64,000 nucleotides of DNA from Zopfochytrium polystomum (taxonomy: Eukaryota > Chytridiomycota > Chytridiomycetes > Chytridiales > Chytridiaceae). The notes under the pieces were generated by a model. That model was not told the origin of the DNA. It saw nothing but the letters and a program-made list of their open reading frames with translations, and did not search any database. Below, piece by piece: positions 49,316 through 59,821 of this stretch. The translations under genes were made by a program, and so were the position numbers. Each line of letters begins with the position of its first letter. The stretch's first letter is position 1. The stretch lies in contig JAIVFJ010000322.1 of NCBI GenBank assembly GCA_025765615.1, positions 1 through 64,000 of the forward strand, in the 5' to 3' direction.

Positions 49316-50035
49316 CTCTTCAGCAGCCCCTCTTCGCGCTCGATCCACGCCCTCCGCTCCTCCTCCCACAGCCCCAGCCGCGCGGCAAGCACCACGTTAT
49401 CCGCGCTCCGCCGCTCCAGCTCGGCCCGCAGTGCCGCACCCTCTTGCTGCCGCCGCGCCCGCAGTCGCTCTCACGCCCGCACGGTTCTACTGCCGCCGAT
49501 GCTGCTTGCTGCTGTTGTTGCTGCTGTTGCGCGTCGGCCGCGGGTGGGGGCGCCAGAGACGGCGGTCGGGGTGCATTCGCACCAGGTCTGGCCGTGAAGA
49601 GATCTGTGACGACGTCGTCGTCGTCGTCGTCGTCGTCCTTGGCGTCGTCCAGCTTGTCCCCGCCCCCGCCCGCCACCGCCACCGCCACAGTCGTGTCGTT
49701 TCCGTCTTCGCTGTCGTCGCCGTCGCCGTTTTCGCAGCGTTGGACGCCGTCGTCGTCGCCGTCACGCAGCAGCAGCGCGGGTGAGTTGCTGGCGCCGTCC
49801 GCCGGAGGCGGCAGCGGATGGCAGCTGGCGGTCTGCGTTGTGCTGCTCCTTGCGATGCGCGCTCCGGCGATGGTGCAGTAGTGGCGGCCGGCGGCCGCGG
49901 CGGCGGCAGGAAGAAGGGGGCCAGGGTGCGGTGGGTAACGCAGGGCGGGAGTCCCGGTGGTGGCGGCGGGGGTCGTACTGAGGGACGTGAGGCGGCTCCG
50001 GCGGCGGCGGCGCGGCGAGGGCATGGGAAACATCG
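49316..50035 (-). other. possible coding exons: acidic/poly-Gln segment and coiled-coil segment
   Basis: Reading the minus strand, 49464-49316 encodes a charged, coiled-coil-like stretch (LRARRQQEGAALRAELERRS, then EEERRAWIEREEGLLKR) ending at a good GTGAGG donor. A different frame at 50033-49480 gives an acidic run and a Gln run (DDAKDDDDDDDDVVTD, AQQQQQQQQAAS). I could not find a junction joining the two or an acceptor exon downstream. They might be 5' exons of the Sel1-repeat gene or a separate small gene. A (CA)n microsatellite lies just beyond at 49268-49292. Confidence 0.3.
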
Positions 50036-50199
50036 AACGTGGGTGATACGGGTAATTTCGTGGATTTCGTGCTGGAAGCTTTCCCAGCCGAAGACAAAAG
50101 TTTTCGTGGAAATGTCAAAAATTATGGTGCAGTGGCGGACGTTTGCTTCGCCAGACTCTACGGTTTTGCCACAAACTAATGTGAAATTTCGCACGTACA

Positions 50200-53100
50200 T
50201 ACATGGTGGACATTTATTGCAACATGCTGTGTGAAATTGTTATTCATTCCATGGCTGGGTCACTTAGTAATTCTAATTTTGGTGCAAAACTCCAAAATAT
50301 CAAAGAAAAACTTACACTGCTGATAGAGTTGAAAAAAACACTTTTAGTGCAGCTGTGATGGTTGGACTTACAGAGAAATGATAAAAGACTGTGTTAAACA
50401 TGTTGAAACATCGGAAAAAAGTTTGTGGAGCAAAACATCATGCTATGAACTGTTGCCTGATGGGTGGATTGAAACCTGCCAAAAATTAGTTCTCCCCAAA
50501 AAGACTATCCTGTAAGTACTTACTGCCCTTTTTTTGCTCTTATTGAATGAAGTATACATTTTGTAAGCTGTTTGTGAGGGATTGCCCACCCATGGACTAT
50601 ATTAATGATATACTGATACGCAGATGAAAAAATTAGTGTTTCGACCTAATTGAGTCAACACCTTTGAGCCTTATCTCCACCTTATCTCCAATTTTCACAG
50701 TACCTTTGGCTTTATCATTGAATACACAAAAAAACTGTCCCTTCAATTCTCTGCAAATTTTACCTGCTGCAGCCACCTTTAGCACTGTGCTTTTCTAAAG
50801 ACTGATGGAAGATTTTCTTCCAATTTCTGGAGTTGGAAGATACAATTAAACTTAATTAATGCCCCAGACACAGAGCAACTACCAGGTTAATGCAGCATTT
50901 TGGTTCACTGATTTGCGCTGTGTCGACAAAGTTTCATAACATTGTGTTGAATATTGACGAAGTTCGTCTAACTGAATGTTTGTCCCATGCACTTAAATTA
51001 GGAGGTTTCCACGAAAACCACTGTACTCTGACGTTGGCGGGGCGGCTGGTTGGGGCAGAGGTGCGACTAGGGCTGAAGAACGCGCGGTCAGCGATGGCGC
51101 GTTCAGCGAATGGCGCCCTCTTCCTTGGCTGTGCTCCTCGTCCAACCTATCCGCCCACTCAAAGCTCGGCGCCGGCGGTCTTCGTCCAGTACGGGACCGA
51201 TTGCCCGGTACCGTCCGCTTCCGCGAGCATTCGAAGCAAAAATGCATCGGACCTTGGCGCGAGCGACGCGCTGTTGCGAGTTGCCGCGTTGCGATGAACG
51301 GGCACCGGGTGAGCCGGCACGAACGCGAGGGAGGAAGGCGGGTCGGTGTAATCTTGGTAGTCGCGGTGGCTGAGGGCGGCGTGCTGAAACGGCTGCTGTG
51401 GTGGAGGTGGGTTGAGGTGGGTCGGTCGCTCGTGGAGGAACTGGCGGGAGGGTGGTGGCTGGAGCTGGTGCGGTGGTTGGGAGCAGGGGGTGGTGTGGGG
51501 GTGGATGAGGAGCGGTACGGCGCTAGAAACGATCCCCAAGGTCATCGGCTCTCGTCGGATGGATGGCTGTTTTCCACGACCACTACTCTCTCGCTCCAGT
51601 GGGCTGATCCGGTGCTGGCCGCCAAATCCACGGTCATCGCGCGGACTCTGGAGAACGCATTCCGACCGTCGGAACCTGAGAAGAACTGGTGGCCGTGGAT
51701 GAGGTGGTTGCCGAAACTGTGCCGGTGGCGGTGGACGTCGTCGTTGTGGTGGTGGCTGCGCTGAGCACTGACGTCGCCAAGTCCGGGGGGCGAAGTGTCT
51801 CTCATACAGCGGCTTCCTTTCATGCGAGACGAGCCGGGTAAAGGAGGTTTCGCAGCCGAAAAGCGCGCCAGACGTTCGATGGCCACAAGCGGCAGCGGCA
51901 CTTCTTCCTCTCAGTCACAACATCCTCCCTCCCACCTCCTCCTTCCCTCCCGTCCCATGAGCCTCCATCGCGGGACCTCTCCAACCAGCCGTCATGGCGG
52001 ACCCCACTCCTTCATTATCCCCCTTTCAAGCATCAAAACTCGGATCTCAAACACAGTTATGTTCCGCACTTGTAGTGTGGTATTGTGTGTGGTAACACTT
52101 TCCTTGCTCTGTGGATCTGGACTTAGCATTGCATCGCAATAGAGCGTCCCAAGCCCCTGAGTCATTCCCCGGAATGGGAGAGAGCGCTCAATACTACCGA
52201 GCAAGTTGAAGAGAGAGTTGTAGCAGCAGCAGACGCTTCCTCTTTCTGTGCTACACCGAGATCTCCGAGGGAGGGGTGGAAGGTGAAGATTATCTGCTTG
52301 GCAGAGGACAGGTCAATCTTGTGAGTCTCGCTTCTGACCAGTCGGAACTTGGGCCTAACAAGCTTGCACCGATAATGCGCGGTTGTTTCCACCTGCTTAT
52401 TCTAGCCCTGGACAGAGGCAAAAGCCAACACAGCTATTCCAAACTTGTCTTTCTGCTGCGTGGAGATGTCAAATAATGGTGTTTTTTGGAGTAAACCTCC
52501 CATGTGTTGACAGTGAACACAGTGTTTTTTTCCTCCTCATTCCACAAGCAGCAGCAACCTAGCAGTGCAGCAGCAGACTTCCTCTTAGGTTGGGTGTAGA
52601 GTGTAGAGCCATGCTTCTTTCTGCTCACCTTGGAGAACTTGTGGCAGTGAAATCCTCTCTTGGTATTTGATTGAGGATCCTCAAACTTTGAGCCAGAAGA
52701 AACAAAAAGGTGTGGAATGACCATGGCGCCCGTTTTCACTGCCACAGGCTTACGGCAACGTTATGGAAGGTACGCATGATGAGGAGAAGGGGGCCGGCTA
52801 CTTGAACGTTCCTGTGTGCTGTGCTGGTCAGGCTTGGAATCAATGCGGCTCAGGGAACATCGCCCATCACGTGGCTGTAAGTAAGTCTCCGCTTATGTGG
52901 CGGGTGAAATCAATTATCCGCAATGGTTAATTTTTCCTGTTTAGGAATTCATGGAGACCTGCATTGGCGCAAGCGGATCCTAACTGGCCGACTCTTTCAG
53001 ACAGACAGACAGATAGTGACAGAAACCCAAACTTGCTGCACGTGTGTGTCTGTCTGTCTGTCTATTTGTCTGTCTGAAGGTCTGAACGTCTCTCTGTCTG

Positions 53101-53200
53101 GGGTTTTTCGTCTGCACCTCGTGACATGGCAGTCACGTTGATTGTTTGAATGTTTGATTTATTGACTGGCTGATTGATTGATTGACAGCCGCCGTCCTGC
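50200..53200. repeat. AT-rich, gene-poor block with an embedded GC-rich patch
   Basis: 50200-51000 is AT-rich with only short frames, some hinting at a decayed element, but none matches a family I can name. 51030-51950 is GC-rich and has overlapping Pro-, His- or Trp-rich frames on both strands (for example minus 51545-51159 and minus 51901-51542). None has splice signals that extend it convincingly. 52145-52210 is a SINE-like relic. 52975-53100 carries an AGACAG/CTGTCTGT-type microsatellite. I see no supportable gene before the glycosyltransferase at 53587. Confidence 0.45.
52145..52210 (-). repeat. tRNA-derived SINE-like relic, second copy
   Basis: The minus strand shows TTGCTCGGTAGTATTGAGCGC, with D-stem pairing GCTC/GAGC as in a tRNA A-box. 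A hairpin-like CTCCCATTCCGGGGAATG follows, then a GC-rich stretch where a B box would be. It is followed on the minus strand by sequence resembling that beside the copy at 352-420. It is not a real tRNA, because the acceptor and T stems do not pair. I infer a degraded tRNA-derived SINE. Confidence 0.35.
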
Positions 53201-53586
53201 CGCGTGTTGACGAAGTCGTCGAAGAAGCCCTCTCTCTCTCTTCTGTCTCTCTCTCTCACTCTCTCCTCTCTTCTCTCTTCTCCTCGCTCGTCGTCGCCTT
53301 ACACTGGCCGCGTCCCGCCCTCCAAGTGGCTCGCTCCCCCCCCTTCCCCCGGCGATCGATCGATCGATCGCTCCTCGTCGTCCTCGTCCTCATCCTCATC
53401 CTCCTCCTCCTTGCGTAATCAAATCAGGTCGGCCGGGAGTGACTCTGCCCCCACCTCTCTCTTAGCGGCGACGACGACCCGACGCGGTGATCCACGCACC
53501 ACACACACAGGCGAACACCGCAGGCCGTCGTCGTTGGAACTCCAACAACAACAACAACAGCAACAGCAACGTCGGCGACGGGACCG

Positions 53587-56500
53587 ATGATGATGACGGC
53601 CTTCTCTGACGACGGGGATGCACTCTCACCACAACCAGAGACGATGCTTCCAGCGCAGCTGCTTCAAGCCCAATCTGCCCAGCAGCATGAGCTGGAAGGG
53701 GAGCGGGCGCCACCCAGTGTGGGCGCACCTGTCTCCCTGGGCGAGAGCCCCACCATCGTTGGCGGCGTTCCCTCACCCCCGACCCGTTCCCCTCCAGCCT
53801 CACACCATTCTTCTGTTCACGCTTCCTCGTACGCCACGCAGTCGGATTCCCCAGCCCCTCCTCCGCCTTTGGTCCACCTTCAGACGGCCGGGGACGCTGC
53901 TACTCTTGACGAATCCACGACTCTGCTGGCCAGGGAGCTTTCCGAATCCAGTTCCGCCCCTGAATACTCGCTGCTCTCAGCGGCTGGGGTATTGATCACA
54001 GAACCCGTCTTGCCTTCATCTGCTGGCCCCGCGAACTCTCACCCTCACCCTGCTGTGGCTGATTCGTCGTCACTGCCATCGTCATTTACCTCTTCAGCAG
54101 TCAACGCCTCTTTCTCCTCACCTCGAGCGGCACCCGCTCCTTCTCGTACCCCTCGGGTCGCGAACGGCAACCAAGATGCTTCTGGGGCTTCAGTGGACGC
54201 AGTGTCATCCCTGCCTCATCCAAATATCAGGCCACGGCCACTTCATCCTCTCAACAAAGAAACACTACCTGTTCCGCCAGCAAACCAGCCACAACCGACC
54301 TCCCTCTCACAGCCATTTCATCGCGTAACGCAGGACCCCCAGCTGGGGCAGACTGCTCACCCAGGCAACTCATCTCTTCAGCACCAGTCGCTTCGGAGCC
54401 AGCAGCCGAGCAAAGTTCAACACGCAAATGCCGTGCCGCAGAAAGCTCCTGCGGCTGCACAGCAAGTCCAAGCACGACCTCCTCTTCCCACGGAGACATG
54501 GACTGATTTTAGACACCCTTCGTCTTACCGGGAGAAGGCATACCTTCGAACACGACTCTACGGCGTGAAGGCGAGCAGGGCCGTCACGTATCCGTTTGAA
54601 ACGATATGGGATAGCGGTGCGGTTTTCGTAGCCTGGACCACTTGCGTAATTGCGGTATTTGTCGGCGCCGCTGGCATCTACATAACAGCCGTCAGCCGAT
54701 GGATGGCTGGCGTGGGCAATCGCCAACGAAGACTCGCTGGCGCTCCAGCGCCGATCCCGCGTGAGCGTTTGACAATCTCTGTCGTCGTTCCCACCTGCCA
54801 AGACGCTTCCACCATTGTACGCTGCATTACGCGCACTCGGGGTGCGATGACTACCGACGCCAGCCTGGAATTCGTGATAGTCGACGCCGGATCCACGGAT
54901 GGTACAGTCGACGTTGTGAGACGCCTTGCCGTGGAGGGTACTCATCTCGATTGCAAACTCCGTGTCCTCGAGTTTGGCCTTCGTGCCAGTCGTGCCCGCA
55001 GGATGAATGCTGGAGCTGCTGCCGCAACAGGACAGGTGGTGTTGTTCTTGCTTCCTGGCATTCTGTTGGTAAGTTGAAAAACAGCAGCGCTTCATGAACT
55101 TTTCTACAATGGTTGAGCCCCAGTCAGCTGAACGATTGCGTATCTTACGTGTTCTCCTCGCCCTTCCAACTCCTCGAACTGACTGCAGCCTCACGGTTTC
55201 GACGAGGTCATTCTTCTCACAATGACAGTCCCAACCATTCCGGCTCCTCCTCCAAAGTCTCCTACTTCCCCACTGTTCTTCACTTCTAGATTTTTTTCCA
55301 AGACCCCATCTGGACCGTCAACTCGGTTGCCATCCCCCCAGCCGCGCCCTCTCCAACGCTCGCATCTTTTACCCCCATCCTTAACCCAGCCTTCACGAAC
55401 GCACCGAACATATCTTGGAGGTGCTTTTCCGGTGCGATCCGAATCCATTGCCCAGGATCCAACTTTACCCACGGTTTTTGCCGCCCTCAACTTCGCTTCT
55501 CTGCAGTTGTCTCTTCCCTTCTACCCCGCGCAGCCGTTTTGGGTCCACCGAGCGCGTTTTCTAGATGTCGGTGGTCTACCCGAAAGAGATGGCGCCCTGG
55601 AACTGTTTGAATGCGTTCAGAGACTCGTGAAGGGACCATCTTCTTCGACGGCCCCACCCGCCACTTCCAAGCGTACAAATCCTCGCCAGACGCCCAGTGC
55701 GTCGACGAAGGCTGACGCTGTCAATAGCACCGGTGCAAACGCCGAACAACCCAAAGTTCCCACCACGAATGAAACCCGCACGGTGATCCCAGCCGGTATG
55801 CACAGACCCACCCGGCGCTTCTTTATCGCACCCGAAGCAGGATTTTCCGCCATCGTCACTGGTGGATCGACCGCAGCTTGTCTCGGCCCGGCGGGCGTGT
55901 TCGAAGTCGTTCGAAACGAAGTCGCCGGGGCGATACCCCCGGAAGGTGTGGAGATTACGCTGCGAAAACGAACTTCTCAACGATCCTTCTCGCTGTGGGA
56001 GGACGCAGAAAGCTCTGACGAAGACGATGACGACGAAGTGGACTATGACAGCGGCGACGCGCTTGGCTTTGACTGGGATGATGAAGAAGAAGAGGAAGGG
56101 GTTCTTCACTACGGCTCTGGTTCACCCGGGGGGTACCCAGACCCTGCTCTGTGCGGTGGTCACGAACTAGGGCTGCGCGTTGGCGGGCTCGCCGTGCGCA
56201 CGCTTCTCGCTCACTGTCTCTGTGTCCTGTTGGTGGCAGGCCTTGGCATGGACGCCCGCGTGGCCTTTCGGCGGGTGGCAGGTGTCGAAATCGTGCGCGT
56301 GCTGGACGAAATGGCGAGGCGCAGGGGCGGCGGCGTCGGCGGCGGCGGCGACGGCGACGGTGGCGGCTCGATGGCTTTGGGCAGCCGCCGAAGGCGACGG
56401 CGGTCTCGCGGTGTCCAGCCGCGCGGCTCCGACAGTGCCGCTGGCGGTGGCGACGAGGATAGCAGCGACGATGGCGGCGGCAATGAGGAAGAAAATGGCA

Positions 56501-57153
56501 GCGCGGTCGTCGAGGGCGGGACTTGGCGCGAAGCCCCAGCCGCAGCAGCCACGAAAAGTGCTGCAGGCACCGAGGGAAAGCCGCCAGCGTCTTACTTTAC
56601 GCGGAGACTGACCGAGGATCTCCAAAGCAGTGAAGCTACCGCCGCCACCGCCGTTGCCGCAGCGAGCGCGCTGCCCAAAACGAGAGGGGTCGAAAGAGAG
56701 GCCGCCGTCGTCGTCGCCGCCACCGCCGCCGCCGCCGCGGTCGTTCCACACGACCCGCCTCTGCTTCCGGTAGGGGTTGGCACGCCTTCGCCGCCTCCGC
56801 CGGTCGAAGACGTTGACTGGACGCGTGTGCTGTCGGCGGCGCGCGCGTCCGTATCAGTGGTCTCGGCTGCGTCCAAGAACTCTGTTCCGTTCCACCCGAC
56901 CACGACGCGCGGGTTTGGCGGCGGTGGCGGCGGTGGCGGCGGCGGTGTTTCCGTCCGGCCGACGGAGGAGGAGGAGGAGGCGGACGAGCCGGACTACGAC
57001 GATGAGGACGAGGACGAGGACGAGGACGGGCACTCTTACTTTTCCGCCAACGACGACTCGTCGCAGCTGTCGTCGGACGCGGGGATCCTCGTCACGGACT
57101 TTCGGTTCATGCTGGTGAACGGCGGGAGCCCCACGCATCTCATCATACCGTGA
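53587..57153 (+). CDS. GT2-like glycosyltransferase with membrane segments and disordered arms
   Basis: Exons 53587-55068 and 55189-57153, with a 120 nt phase-0 intron, give about 1,148 residues. Residues 1-340 are Ser/Pro/Gln-rich and disordered. A hydrophobic segment (about 342-371, GAVFVAWTTCVIAVFVGAAG) precedes a GT-A fold start: LTISVVVPTCQDASTIVRCI, EFVIVDAGSTDGTVDVVRRL, RASRARRMNAGAAAATGQVV. This order (VVVPT, DAGSTDGT, R-x-x-R-x-NAGA) is that of family 2 enzymes that process cell-surface glycans. In relatives the next strand ends in an Asp-containing metal site (HAD-like); here it reads FLLPGILLPHGF, so the usual Asp is missing. GGAFPVRSE, PAQPFWVHRARFLDVGGLPE and ERDGALELFECVQRL continue the domain, interrupted by long Pro/Ser inserts. 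A second hydrophobic stretch lies at about 825-850, followed by an acidic, Gly-rich tail. Substrate unknown; activity uncertain. Confidence 0.75.
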
Positions 57154-57766
57154 GCAGGGAGGAGCGGTGAATTAAAAAAGAAAGACCTTTTTTTTTCTCG
57201 TATTTTGGCTTGTTCAGCGCCCCCCGCCTCAGTGTTCATTCTGTTTTAATTTTTTCCTCTCTCCGCCTTGCGGTTCCCGGTCCCCTCTCACTCTCTCTTC
57301 TACCTGACTCGACGTCATTCATGAATTTTTTTTATATCGATGTGGTTAGTCTTTCGCCGCGCCCCCCTCCCTTTTTCCTCCTCGAGAGGACACAGCGTTC
57401 TTTTTCCTTCTTTTTTTTTCTTTTGGCTTGTAATGTTAAACAGTGTCGAATTTTCCGGGAATTCTTTTTTGAGTGCTTGTTGCGTTGAAGCGGGGGGCTA
57501 GGATGAAGGGAGGGTATTCGTTTTAGGTGCCTTGCCTTCCTTGCTTTGCGTTTGGTTAGTTTTGTTGATGTTGTTTGGCTGCTCTGGTTCAATTTTATTG
57601 AAAGATCTGTTGGTGCTCCTCTTGAGACAGTCTCTTTTTTTTTTTTCTTCTTCGTTTTGTTGTTTCTGTAGAGAGAGAGAGAGAGAGAGAGAGGAGGTTG
57701 GTGTGTGCGTGAGGCGCCTGTGGCTTTGGCGCTCTCAATCGCACCCTCGTACTCCCCGTCCCTTAC

Positions 57767-57861
<95 letters not shown>

Positions 57862-58004
57862 GCGCGGACCATCGAAGAGATTCAACGAGGTTGTCAGGGC
57901 GCGCGTCAGAGAGAGAGAGAGGAGAAACAAAGCGTGTGCGTGTGGTGCGAGAGTGAGAGTCATGGTGCGAGGCAGAGAGAGAGAACAAAGACAGAGACCG
58001 AGAT

Positions 58005-58059
<55 letters not shown>

Positions 58060-58776
58060 ATGAGGCGAGTTGTACGCAGTGCCCCGCGGTATTGAGAGGA
58101 GTGAATCGCGAGGAGAGTGTGGTCTGTGTTACTTGTCCCGTTCGAGACAATTCTCAGCTGGTTCCAAGAGAATTGTCTTGCACACACACACACACACAAA
58201 CCCACACGCACACGCACGCGAATACACAGCCAAGCCAAGGGGGCCGGGAAAAGAAGAAAAGAAGAACGGGGGAAGGGAGCAGAGCAAGGAAGAATGGCAT
58301 CTCGGACAACGCCAGTTTCCCTTTTTCCCCCCTTCCCCCAGACCTTTTTGACGCCCCCGAACTCGTTTGGCTGCCCACAGACGCTGGAGCACTCTGCACT
58401 CTCCAGAAGAGGATCCATACAGCGTAACTTAACGAGAGCTTTAGAACAATAGACGGCCCCCCCCCCCCCCCCACCTTCCCCAAGGCGACGGCACCGCCCC
58501 TTCCCCAATCTTCCCGCGGCCGCCCCACCCGCAGGCAGTGCGCAGCAGCAGCACAGCGTCAGCCGCAGTCGAAGCCGCCAGCCGCATTCGCAACCGACGG
58601 ATCGGGCTCTTTAATAAACACAGGGCGCCTTACGCTTTACCGCCGCCGTGCATACCGCCGACGTGGAGAGCGGGGCTGAAGATGGCGCCGGCGGTGGCGG
58701 CGGTGGGAGCGACGGCGGCGCAAGCGATAAGAATGGCGCCGGCGCTGCCGCCGCCGGCGTGGTGCGACGCCCAGCT
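57154..58776. repeat. microsatellite-rich intergenic region
   Basis: Simple repeats dominate: T-rich tracts at 57187-57260, GA at about 57670-57692, CT at about 57768-57855, GA at about 58005-58060, CA at 58181-58205 and poly-C at 58459-58473. The CT block and the following GA block are inverted with respect to each other and could form a long stem. Open frames here are repeat translations (Ser-Leu or Arg-Glu runs) and are not called. From about 58530 the sequence becomes GC-rich coding-like and may hold an upstream exon of the next gene. A possible acceptor (AATAAACACAG) lies near 58622. Confidence 0.55.
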
Positions 58777-59496
58777 ATGTGTCAACACTTTAAGCGGCGA
58801 TCGCAGGTGACCTTCCCTCCAACATCCCCCCCCCCTGCCTCTTCATTCTCTGTTCCTTGTTTCCCACCAACGCCTTCCAACCCTCTTCCTGTATCTGCTT
58901 TGCACTCCCTATCCTCGCGCCGGTCGGCGCTACCCACGCCCATCCGCGATTCTCCTCTCCTCCCCACTTTTCCCCCTCCTGCCGCTCTTCCGGCTCTCAA
59001 CATACATCTCATCCATCCGTCCATCCATCCCCCTCAGTGCGTCCAGTGCTACGAGGAAGGAACGGGCGGATCCACGATTTGCGTGCATCATCGACAGCGC
59101 TATGTCGTAAGCTACCATCATTTCTTCCACAATCCTCCTCCTCCATGTTCCCGTTCCGAGGCAAACTCCGGTCTCGCTCCCGTTCGCTCTGTCTCCCTCC
59201 CTCGTTTCGTGCGTTCGTGCGGAGCCCGTGTTCGACAATTCTGACATTTTTTTTTTTTTTTCATTCTCCGACCGCGGAACACACACGGAAAAAAACCAAC
59301 CAAAAAAAAAATTGTCTCCTCTCTAAAAGTGTTCGAAGGTAAAATGTGCGAAACAACAAAAAGCGGGGGGGCGCGCAACGAATTTTGCGTTGCGTTCAAG
59401 ACAATCGCGCTCACACAGACTAATCGACTCGGCTTCACTTTGCGCACCCCCTCCACCTCGCATTCATTCCCCCCCCACCGACCAACTCCACCCGAC

Positions 59497-59545
<49 letters not shown>

Positions 59546-59787
59546 CACCCAAAAACGCGCCTTTTTGCCCACCCAACCCGGGGCTACAGTGCTTCGATGA
59601 AGGCCATCCCGCAAACTCCCTGTGCGTGCACAAGCGCGCCAAGTACAAGTGCAAGGTCTGCGCGCCCGCCGCCGTCGCCGAGCGCGACCGCAAGCGCGAA
59701 GAGCATCGCGCCGCACTCGCCGCAAAGGCCGCCGCCGCGAGGGAGAAGCCCGTGTCGGTGCAGCAGCAGCAGATCCAGATCCACCAC

Positions 59788-59821
<34 letters not shown>

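Noticed and set aside
49117..49880. 254-codon plus-strand frame rich in Ser, Pro and Ala
   Set aside because: It runs through a CA microsatellite and is antisense to a charged coiled-coil-like segment with a good splice donor on the minus strand.
50890..51900. A possible minus- or plus-strand gene in the GC-rich patch (Pro/His-rich or Trp-rich frames)
   Set aside because: Overlapping frames on both strands, no recognisable domain, and no splice pair that extends any of them; described only as a region.
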